From: Pseudomonadota bacterium
GTDB taxonomy: Bacteria > SZUA-182 > DTGQ01
Assembly (NCBI GenBank): GCA_030605265.1
Contig: JAUWIR010000027.1
Span: 1 to 15,907 of the forward strand
Length of the DNA: 15,907 bases
Reading direction: 5' to 3'
A program made the position numbers and the translations under genes. Within the stretch, counting starts at the first letter, position 1; every line of letters starts with the position of its first letter. Under the pieces are notes generated by a model. That model worked only from the letters and a program-made list of their open reading frames with translations. It made no database searches and was not told the origin of the DNA. Positions 1 to 6,500 of this stretch are shown piece by piece.

Positions 1-145
1 CGACAGACGTGACCGGTATTGTTCAGTTGCCTGAGGGAGTAGAGATGGTCATGCCTGGTGACAATGTGAGCATAACCGGGGAATTAATCACGCCGATAGC
101 CTTGGAAAAAGAGATGAGATTTGCTATCCGTGAGGGTGGTAGAAC
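1..145 (+). repeat. Direct repeat, tuf copy A segment
   Basis: These bases match 15763-15907 at 143 of 145 positions. The differences are at 107 (A here, G at 15869) and 131 (T here, A at 15893); both are silent (Glu GAA/GAG, Arg CGT/CGA). It is the visible part of two full-length tuf paralogues in direct orientation about 15.8 kb apart. The mismatches show two real copies rather than an exact contig-end overlap. Confidence 0.95.
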
Positions 146-182
146 GGTTGGCGCCGGAGTTGTCAGTGATATCATCGAATGA
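1..182 (+). CDS. tuf: Elongation factor Tu, 3' end only (first tuf copy)
   Basis: This is the C-terminal 59 residues of EF-Tu, the GTPase that delivers aminoacyl-tRNA to the ribosome. The reading frame enters at base 3 and ends at TGA 180-182. The visible part is the end of beta-barrel domain 3, with the family motifs MVMPGDNV, RFAIREGGRTVGAG and a short acidic end SDIIE. The 5' part lies outside the window. Bases 1-145 are almost identical to the end of the second copy at 15763-15907, with only two silent third-position differences. Being the first gene before rpmG, it probably shares a transcript with the genes that follow, since no convincing terminator is seen in the 84 bases after it. 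Identification is certain; which copy leads the operon is inferred from order. Confidence 0.97.
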   Translation, partial: TDVTGIVQLPEGVEMVMPGDNVSITGELITPIALEKEMRFAIREGGRTVGAGVVSDIIE

Positions 183-266
183 TGGTGGAATTATTCATTA
201 ATCATTGGCTGAAAACTGGTTAATAAATAATAATAAAAAAGCAAGGACTAAAATAATAGGGTAAAG

Positions 267-416
267 ATGAGAGATATTGTAATATTAGCGTGCACTGAAT
301 GTAAACGCAGAAATTATAGTACAACCAAGAATAAAAAAAAGACTACCAATAAACTGGAGTTTAAAAAATATTGCAGATTTTGCAGATTGCATATTCTGCA
401 TAAGGAAACTAAATAG
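267..416 (+). CDS. rpmG: 50S ribosomal protein L33 (zinc-ribbon form)
   Basis: This 49-residue protein is bL33 of the large ribosomal subunit, which sits near the E-site. It starts MRDIVILACTECKRRNY and has two Cys-x-x-Cys pairs (Cys9/Cys12 and Cys36/Cys39), so it is the zinc-binding form. Between the pairs is a lysine-rich segment typical of the family, and the length is normal. The ATG is preceded by AGGGT at 259-263, a weak Shine-Dalgarno. It lies between tuf and tRNA-Trp, its usual place in many bacteria. Oddity: the stop codon TAG (414-416) overlaps the first two bases of the tRNA, so tRNA maturation should cut the stop codon. The gene is too short for common ORF cut-offs but is clear. 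Confidence 0.95.
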   Translation: MRDIVILACTECKRRNYSTTKNKKKTTNKLEFKKYCRFCRLHILHKETK

Positions 417-488
417 GCCAGTAGCTCTAATGGCTAGAGCACCGGACTCCAAATCCGGGTGTTGGGGGTTCGAATCCCTCCTGGCCTG
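415..488 (+). tRNA. trnW: tRNA-Trp (anticodon CCA)
   Basis: A full cloverleaf can be drawn by hand. The acceptor stem is AGGCCAG (415-421) with CTGGCCT (481-487), seven perfect pairs, and G488 is the discriminator. T422 and A423 are the conserved positions 8 and 9. The D stem is GCTC/GAGC (424-427, 437-440) with GG in the loop. The anticodon stem is CCGGA/TCCGG (442-446, 454-458) around loop CTCCAAA, giving anticodon CCA at 449-451, which reads UGG. The T stem is GGGGG/CCCTC with one G-T pair around TTCGAAT. The CCA tail is not encoded. It sits between rpmG and secE, probably cut out of the operon mRNA by RNase P and a 3' nuclease. Confidence 0.98.
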
Positions 489-514
489 TTTATAGTTACG
501 AAAAAGAGGTAAAG

Positions 515-706
515 ATGGAGACTTTTACAAAGGCGGCACAATTTTTACGCGAAGTAAAGATGGAAATTAAAAAAGTTACTTGGCCCAGTAGAAGTCATAC
601 AATTAATTCGACGATAGTGGTTCTAATTACCACGGCAATTATCACGACATTTTTATATCTTTGTGATTTGGGATTTGGTCGAGTTATAAGTAGACTGATT
701 AAATAA
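515..706 (+). CDS. secE: Preprotein translocase subunit SecE
   Basis: SecE is the essential small clamp subunit of the SecYEG protein-export channel in the inner membrane. At 63 residues it is the short, single-span form. An amphipathic N-terminal helix holds the family signature EVKMEIKKVTWPS (about residues 13-25). One hydrophobic membrane segment follows at about 32-50 and a short basic tail closes the protein. The Shine-Dalgarno GAGG (506-509) is five bases before the ATG. It lies directly downstream of tRNA-Trp and 19 bases before nusG, the standard secE-nusG pairing. Gammaproteobacterial SecE has three spans, so the short form fits a non-enteric lineage. Confidence 0.96.
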   Translation: METFTKAAQFLREVKMEIKKVTWPSRSHTINSTIVVLITTAIITTFLYLCDLGFGRVISRLIK

Positions 707-725
707 TTTAGGTAAAGGGTGGAGA

Positions 726-1256
726 ATGGCCAAGGCTTGGTACGTTATTCATACATATTCAGGTTTTGAAAATAAGGTAAAAACAAGCATAGAACAGAGG
801 CTTCATCATCTTGGAATGGAGGACTTGGTTTCCCAAATTCTTATACCGGCTCAAGATGTATATGAACATAAAAGGGGGCAAAAACATATTACCAGTAGGA
901 AATTTTTCCCCGGGTATATTTTGGCTGAGATGGAGATGACGGATGAAACTTGGTATATCATTAAAAATACTCCAAAGGTGACTGGATTTGTTGGGGCTGG
1001 TGCAAAACCGACACCAATGAGCGAAAAGGAAGTTGAAGTTATCCTCGAACAGATGCGTGTAGGTGTAAGCAAACCAAAACCGGAGGTATTATTTGACAAA
1101 GGAGAGAGAATTAAAATTATCGATGGTCCATTTACCAGCTTTACCGGGCAGGTGGATGAAGTGAATGAGGATAGGGAAAAATTGCGCGTTTTAGTAAGTA
1201 TTTTCGGGCGCTCAACACCAGTAGAGTTAGAGTTTCATCAGGTTGAGAAAATTTAA
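726..1256 (+). CDS. nusG: Transcription termination/antitermination factor NusG
   Basis: NusG binds the clamp of RNA polymerase, raises processivity, and links polymerase to Rho or to ribosomal protein S10. The 176 residues show the NGN domain first (AKAWYVIHTYSGFENKV near the start, FPGYILAEM near residue 61, TGFVG near 87). A linker follows, then a C-terminal KOW domain from about residue 123 with GERIKIIDGPFTSFTGQV. The length is usual for bacteria and no inserted domain is seen. The purine-rich AAAGGGTGGAG just before the ATG is the ribosome binding site. It lies between secE and rplK as in most bacteria, 46 bases before rplK, so probably on the same transcript. Confidence 0.98.
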   Translation: MAKAWYVIHTYSGFENKVKTSIEQRLHHLGMEDLVSQILIPAQDVYEHKRGQKHITSRKFFPGYILAEMEMTDETWYIIKNTPKVTGFVGAGAKPTPMSEKEVEVILEQMRVGVSKPKPEVLFDKGERIKIIDGPFTSFTGQVDEVNEDREKLRVLVSIFGRSTPVELEFHQVEKI

Positions 1257-1302
1257 GAAGATTTAAATAAACGATTACAGGCTAATTGTAGGGGTATTTT
1301 TT

Positions 1303-1728
1303 ATGGCGAAAAAGGTTGTCGGTATGGTAAAGCTCCAATGCCCGGCAGGAAAAGCAACTCCATCACCACCGGTAGGGCCTGCTTTGGGGCAGCATGGAGT
1401 AAATATTATGGAATTTTGTAAGGCCTTTAATGAACAAACCAGAGGAAAAGAAGGGCTTATTATTCCGGTAGTTGTAACAATTTATGTAGATCATTCTTTT
1501 ACTTTTATTACCAAGACTCCCCCGGCTGCAATATTACTAAAACAAGCAGCGGGAATAGCAAAAGGATCAGGGACCCCAAATAAGGAAAAGATTGGAAAAG
1601 TCACCAAAGAACAAGTTCAGGAAATCGCTAAAACGAAAATGCCTGACTTAAATGCAATGGATATTGAAGAAGCCATGAAAATAATTGAAGGTACCGCCAG
1701 GAGCATGGGGATCGAGGTAATAGGGTAA
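1303..1728 (+). CDS. rplK: 50S ribosomal protein L11
   Basis: uL11 forms the base of the L7/L12 stalk with L10 and helices 43-44 of 23S rRNA. It is part of the GTPase-associated centre where EF-G, EF-Tu and RelA act. The 141 residues are the normal length. The N-terminal domain shows the proline-rich helix region (PSPPVGPALGQHGVNI, about 22-37), the site at which thiostrepton-type drugs bind beside the rRNA. The C-terminal rRNA-binding domain begins near residue 74, with GSGTPNKEKIGK and the ending GTARSMGIEV. GGGG at 1291-1294 is a weak Shine-Dalgarno eight bases before the ATG. rplA follows after 12 bases, so the two are probably translated together. Confidence 0.98.
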   Translation: MAKKVVGMVKLQCPAGKATPSPPVGPALGQHGVNIMEFCKAFNEQTRGKEGLIIPVVVTIYVDHSFTFITKTPPAAILLKQAAGIAKGSGTPNKEKIGKVTKEQVQEIAKTKMPDLNAMDIEEAMKIIEGTARSMGIEVIG

Positions 1729-1740
1729 TATGGAGGAGCA

Positions 1741-2445
1741 ATGAAAGCAGGAAAGAAATATCAACAAGCCAGAGATAAAATTGACCGATCTAAACGCTTC
1801 GAGATGGAAGAGGCTTTAACTGCCGTGAAAGATATTATTTATGCAAAATTTGATGAAAGTGTGGACATGGCTGTAAAACTTGGTGTAAATCCGAGAAAGT
1901 CAGACCAAATAGTCAGAGGATCAGTTGTTTTGCCGCATGGTACAGGGAAAAAAGTTAAAATTTTAGTTTTGGCTAAAGGAGAAAAAGAAAAAGAAGCTTT
2001 GGATACAGGGGCGGATTACGCCGGCGGAGATGAAGTTATTGAAAAAATTAAGAATGGGTGGCTGGGATTTGATCGCGTAATTGCCACCCCGGATATGATG
2101 GGGAGTGTGGGAAAAGTAGGAAAAATTTTAGGTCCGAGAGGACTAATGCCTAATCCTAAAACAGGAACGGTTACCTTTGATATTGCCCAGGCAATAGGTG
2201 ATATAAAAAAGGGGAAAATTGATTTTCGGGTTGATAAAACAGGTATAGTCCATGTGCCTATTGGCAAAATTTCCTTTAGTATGGAAAGTTTGAAGGAAAA
2301 TGCGGTCGCTTTTCTCGAAACCGTGATTCGACTGAAACCGTCTTCAAGTAAAGGTCAATATATTAAGGGTGTCGCGGTTTCTTCCACAATGGGGCCTGGA
2401 ATACGTTTGGATACCGTAAAAATACGCAATACTTTTAGAAAATAG
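1741..2445 (+). CDS. rplA: 50S ribosomal protein L1
   Basis: uL1 forms the mobile L1 stalk that moves deacylated tRNA out of the E-site. In well-studied bacteria it also represses the rplK-rplA mRNA by binding a mimic of its rRNA site. The 234 residues are typical. Domain I is split between the N- and C-terminal parts and domain II is in the middle. The signature GKILGPRGLMPNPKTGTV lies near residues 126-145, preceded by DRVIATPDMMGSVGK. A strong Shine-Dalgarno (GGAGGAG, 1732-1738) directly precedes the ATG, just after the rplK stop. No clear L1-binding mimic was recognised in the short nusG-rplK spacer, but one could be missed by eye. Confidence 0.98.
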   Translation: MKAGKKYQQARDKIDRSKRFEMEEALTAVKDIIYAKFDESVDMAVKLGVNPRKSDQIVRGSVVLPHGTGKKVKILVLAKGEKEKEALDTGADYAGGDEVIEKIKNGWLGFDRVIATPDMMGSVGKVGKILGPRGLMPNPKTGTVTFDIAQAIGDIKKGKIDFRVDKTGIVHVPIGKISFSMESLKENAVAFLETVIRLKPSSSKGQYIKGVAVSSTMGPGIRLDTVKIRNTFRK

Positions 2446-2523
2446 AAAGTGACCACCTCCAACTTTATTAAATAAAATAAGAAAAAAGGTTAAAATTACT
2501 AAGAAAAAAGGAGCGTGTTGTTA
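2446..2523 (+). promoter_or_regulatory. rplJ leader with anti-Shine-Dalgarno-like stretch
   Basis: This spacer of about 78 bases between rplA and rplJ is the place where L10-L12 complexes usually act on their own mRNA. Seen: AAAGT (2446-2450) and ACTTT (2462-2466) can form a five-pair stem whose loop carries CCACCTCC. That loop contains the seven-base CACCTCC core of the 16S rRNA 3' end. The rest is A-rich, with no terminator. A typical kink-turn L10 site was not recognised. The regulatory role is inference only. Confidence 0.3.
2508..2513 (+). promoter_or_regulatory. Shine-Dalgarno that decides the rplJ start
   Basis: AAGGAG is the only good ribosome binding site before rplJ. GTG at 2515 is one base after it, too close for initiation. 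TTG at 2518 is four bases after it and TTG at 2524 is ten. The spacing, and the usual family beginning with a charged segment after Met, favour TTG 2524, with TTG 2518 next. Confidence 0.6.
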
Positions 2524-3042
2524 TTGACTAGGACAGAAAAAGAGAAACAGGTAAATGAGATAAGTGATAAAATTCAGAAGGCGAAGGTTACTATTTTTAG
2601 TAATTTTTGCGGTTTGAAAGTTCAGGACTTACAGAAGTTAAGGAAGCAATTTCGAGAGGCGAATGTAGAGTACAAGGTTTATAAAAATACTCTTATTCGA
2701 AGGGCTTTCGAAGGGGTTGAAGGGATAGAGGATTTTTTGAAAGAGCCGACAGCTCTCACTTTTTCCAATGAGGAAATTTCAGCTCCGGCCAAAATAATGG
2801 CAGATTTTTCCAAGGAAAAATCCGCCTTAAAAATTAAAGGGGGGCTTGTTGAAGGTCAATTGATGGACAAGGCCGCCATTGATGCTTTGGCCAAATTGCC
2901 TCCAAGAGATGTGCTCTTGACAAAGCTCGTATTTGGTCTTCAAGCACCAATACGCAATTTTGTGAATGTTATAAATGGGCCTTTAACAAAATTGGTTTTA
3001 GTGTTAAAAGCTATTGAAGAAAAAAAAGAAACAAGTAAATAA
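2524..3042 (+). CDS. rplJ: 50S ribosomal protein L10
   Basis: uL10 anchors the L7/L12 dimers to the ribosome next to L11 and, in many bacteria, represses its own rplJ-rplL mRNA. From TTG 2524 the protein has 172 residues and begins with TRTEKEKQVNEI after Met. The N-terminal rRNA-binding domain includes FSNFCGLKVQDLQKLRKQF and VEYKVYKNTLIRRA. The C-terminal helix (from about residue 135, ending KAIEEKKETSK) is the L7/L12-binding arm. No ATG is available at the front. GTG 2515 or TTG 2518 would add three or two residues; GTG is badly placed for the AAGGAG site. Identity is secure and only the start is open. rplL follows after 25 bases. Confidence 0.95.
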   Translation: MTRTEKEKQVNEISDKIQKAKVTIFSNFCGLKVQDLQKLRKQFREANVEYKVYKNTLIRRAFEGVEGIEDFLKEPTALTFSNEEISAPAKIMADFSKEKSALKIKGGLVEGQLMDKAAIDALAKLPPRDVLLTKLVFGLQAPIRNFVNVINGPLTKLVLVLKAIEEKKETSK

Positions 3043-3067
3043 TTTTTAATCTACCAGGAGGGTTGAA

Positions 3068-3457
3068 ATGCCGGAGATAACCAAAGAAGCAGTGATTGAA
3101 TATATCTCAACTATGACAGTAATAGAGCTTTCCGAATTAGTAAAGGAGCTGGAGGAAAAATTCGGTGTCTCAGCTTCAATGGCGCCTATGGGAATGATGC
3201 CTATGGGAGCCGACGCAGGCGCTGAGGCCCAGAAAGAGGAAGAACAAACAGAATTCACCGTCAATTTAGTTGGTATTGGAAGTAAGAAAATACAAGTAAT
3301 TAAGGCCGTTCGTGCCTTAACAGGGTTAGGGTTAAAAGAGGCCAAGGAATTGGTTGATAATGTTCCAAGGCCGGTTAAAGAGAGTATTCCCAAAGAGGAG
3401 GTAGAGAAGATTAAGGAGGCGCTGGAAAAAGAGGGAGCAACGGTTGAGATTAAATAA
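3068..3457 (+). CDS. rplL: 50S ribosomal protein L7/L12
   Basis: bL12 is the multi-copy stalk protein that recruits and activates the translational GTPases EF-Tu, EF-G, IF2 and RF3. The 129 residues divide into an N-terminal dimerisation domain (about 1-34), a flexible hinge (about 35-60) and the C-terminal factor-binding domain (about 62-129). The last contains the signature KIQVIKAVRALTGLGLKEAK. The hinge is unusual: residues 38-46 contain five methionines with Gly and Pro, where most species have an Ala/Pro/Gly-rich linker. An acidic run follows it. A strong GGAGGG site precedes the ATG. A hairpin terminator-like element lies 32 bases after the stop. Confidence 0.98.
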   Translation: MPEITKEAVIEYISTMTVIELSELVKELEEKFGVSASMAPMGMMPMGADAGAEAQKEEEQTEFTVNLVGIGSKKIQVIKAVRALTGLGLKEAKELVDNVPRPVKESIPKEEVEKIKEALEKEGATVEIK

Positions 3458-3489
3458 ATTTTTTTCTTATTTCTATAATTATACAATGT

Positions 3490-3516
3490 GGCCATTAATT
3501 ATTAATGGCCCTTTTT
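3490..3516 (+). terminator. Hairpin with short T-run between rplL and rpoB (likely attenuator)
   Basis: GGCCATTAAT (3490-3499) and ATTAATGGCC (3501-3510) are perfect reverse complements around one base, so a stem of about eight pairs with a five-base loop can form. It is followed by CTTTTT (3511-3516). This fits an intrinsic terminator on the + strand, but the stem is AT-rich above four G-C pairs and the T-run is short. Partial termination is therefore more likely than full. In E. coli an attenuator at the same place lowers rpoBC relative to rplJL; the same role here is inference. Confidence 0.75.
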
Positions 3517-3541
3517 CAATTATATTTTAATGGGGAAATTT

Positions 3542-6500
3542 ATGGAGAACCGTTTTAGGCCTTTAAAAAGGGAACGAAAGAGCTTTGCCAATATACCTCA
3601 AATCATGGAAGTCCCTCATCTGATTGAAATACAGAAAAAGTCCTATGAGGAATTCCTACAAGCTAATGTTGCTCCCGAAGCCAGAAAAGATGAAGGTCTT
3701 CAAGGTGTATTTACCAGTGTCTTCCCTATAACGGATTTTGGGGAAAACTGTTCTTTGGAATTTGTATCCTATGGCCTGGGTGAGGCGAAATATTCAGTAA
3801 AAGAGTGCCGGCAACGGGGAATGACCCATGCGGCAGCATTAAAAGTGGTGGTTCGTTTAATTGTCTGGCAGAAGAACAAAGAGAAAGAAACAAAAAGTAT
3901 TCGAGATATTAAAGAACAAGAAATTTATTTGGGAGAAATCCCTTTAATGACAGTGAATGGTACCTTCATAGTTAATGGAACAGAGAGAACAATTGTCAGT
4001 CAAATGCACAGGTCCCCGGGAATTTTTTTCAGCCATGACAAAGGGAAAACCTATTCAAGTCAAAAAATTCTCTATGTTGCCAGAGTAATACCGTATCGCG
4101 GATCTTGGATTGAATTTGAAATATGCACGAAAGATGTTTTGTATTTGCGTATAGATAGACGCAGGAAACTTTTAGCCACCGTTCTTTTAAGGGCCCTTGG
4201 ATACAGGAGTGATGAAGAAATCTTACAACTATTCTATCTGAGGGAAAATGTAATCTTAAAAGAGGGCAAATGGTATAAGGTTTTAGATCCGGAAGTTCAT
4301 GTGGGAGAGAGGGTAACCGAGGATATTATAGATCCGGGGCTTGGTCAGATTTTACTGAAATCCGGCAATAAAATAAATAAAACCATTTTAAAACGGATGG
4401 AGGAGAGCGGCATTAACCTTCTGCCAACTACAAAAGAACACCTTGTCGGCAGATGTGTCTCTCAAGATATTATAGATACTGAAAGCGGTGAAATCCTTCT
4501 GGAATGTAATCACGCAATCACAGAGGAAAAATTAACCGAGTTTCATGAAAATAACATCTCCCCTATTGAATTATTAGTAATCGAAGACAGCGGTGTAGGT
4601 AATTCTTTGCGAGATACTCTAGAGAAGGATACCATTAAAACACAAGAAGATGCTTTACTGGAAATCTATAAGAGAATGAGACCCGGAGATCCCCCAACAG
4701 TAGAGAGTGCCAGGGTATTATTCCACGGTTTATTTTATGATCCCAAACGATATGATCTATCAAAAGTCGGCAGGTTAATTTTAAACAGGCGACTGGGATT
4801 AAATATTGCGTTTGACAATCGGCTTTTGCAACGGGAGGATTTTATTGCCGTCATACGTTATTTACTTGAATTAACAAACGGAATCGGATTTGTAGATGAT
4901 ATTGATCATCTGGGTAACAGGAGAGTGCGAGCTGTTGGAGAATTATTGGAAAATCAATTTCGAGTTGGCTTAGTAAGGATGGAGCGGGCTATTAAAGAGA
5001 GGATGAGCATTCAGGATATGGAAACAGTAATGCCTCATGATATTGTAAATTCAAAACCCGTATCAGCTGTTATAAAAGAATTTTTTGGCTCAAGCCAGCT
5101 TTCCCAATTTCTTGATCAAACGAACCCTCTTTCAGAATTAACCCATAAAAGAAGATTAAGTGCTCTAGGGCCGGGTTCTCTCAGTAGAGAGAGGGCCGGA
5201 TTTGAAGTACGGGATGTGCACCCTACACATTATGGCCGTATTTGCCCTATTGAAACACCTGAAGGGCCGAATATCGGCTTGATTGCCTCTTTGTCCACCT
5301 ATGCCAGAGTTAATGATTATGGTTTTATTGAGACACCATACAGGAAAGTTGAAGCCGGTCGAGTTACCAAAGAAATTGAATATCTTACTGCCAGTCAAGA
5401 AGAAAAAGTGGCTATTGCTCAGGCCAATGCTAAATTGGACGATCAGGGGCGATTTATTGACCCCCGAATAGCGGCAAGAAGTGGTGGTGATCCACGAAAA
5501 CTTGCTCCTGATCAAATTGATTATATGGATGTCTCTCCTAAGCAACTAGTGAGTGTTTCGGCTTCGTTGATACCTTTTTTAGAACATGATGATGCCAATC
5601 GAGCTTTAATGGGTTCGAATATGCAACGGCAAGCAGTCCCTCTTTTACGTGCACAAGCGCCCTTAGTGGGAACAGGAATGGAAGCGGTTGTTGCCAGAGA
5701 TTCAGGGGCGGGATTGCTTAATAAGCGGGACGGAATTGTAGGGCAAGTTGATGCGAACAAAATAATTGTGTGTGCCGATGCTGAAGAAGATAGTTCTGAG
5801 CAACCTTTGATAGATGTCTATGAATTGATGAAGTTTAAACGATCGAATCAAAATACCTGCTATAATCAAAAAGCCATGGTCAGGCCGGGGCAGGTAGTAA
5901 AAAAAGGAGATATGATTGCCGACAGTTCAGCAACAGATATGGGAGAATTAGCCCTTGGACAGAATGTCTTGGTAGCTTTTATGCCTTGGGGAGGGTACAA
6001 CTTTGAGGATGCTATATTGTTGAGTGAACGAGTTGTCAAAGATGACCTATTTACCTCTATCCATATTGAAGAGTTTGAGATTGAAGCACGGGATACTAAA
6101 CTTGGGCGAGAGGAAATTACCCGAGATATCCCTAATGTTGGAGAAGATACCTTAAGGAATTTAGATGAGTGCGGTATAATTCGTATTGGCGCGGAAATAA
6201 AACCCGGAGATGTCTTGGTTGGAAAAGTTACTCCCAAGGGGGAGACTCAGTTGACACCAGAGGAAAAATTACTTCGGGCCATTTTCGGAGAAAAAGCTGC
6301 TGATGTAAGGGACGCTTCTTTAATTGCCCCGCCGGGGGTTGAGGGTATTGTTGTTGATGTGAAAGTTTTATCCCGTAAGGGGATAGAAAAAGATAAAAGG
6401 ACAACTGATATCGAAGAATACGAAATCGGCAAATTAAGAAAAGATTATGAGGATGAAAATCGGATTGTTGAGGAATCAAAAAGGAAAAGAATCCTTGAAT

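Noticed and set aside
197..224. Hairpin after the first tuf (ATTAATCA with TGGTTAAT)
   Set aside because: Eight pairs including one G-T with a twelve-base loop, followed by A-rich rather than T-rich sequence, so it is not an intrinsic terminator; AT-rich stems of this type are common by chance.
206..233. Possible promoter before rpmG (TTGGCT and TAATAA)
   Set aside because: The -10 is weak and the region is a run of TAATAA-like repeats, giving many equally poor matches.
3046..3495. Antisense open frame of 149 codons opposite rplL
   Set aside because: It lies fully over rplL and the terminator, is Ser/Ile/Thr-rich as expected from the reverse of a Lys/Glu-rich gene, has no family motif, and ends arbitrarily.
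3530..3541. Longer rpoB start at ATG 3530
   Set aside because: No Shine-Dalgarno precedes it, while GGGGA serves ATG 3542, which gives the usual family N-terminus; the four-residue extension cannot be fully excluded.
5087..5175. Possible rifampicin-resistance changes in beta
   Set aside because: The classical positions match sensitive enzymes; the only differences noticed (Leu for Met515, Thr for Asn518 in E. coli numbering) are not known to me as resistance changes.
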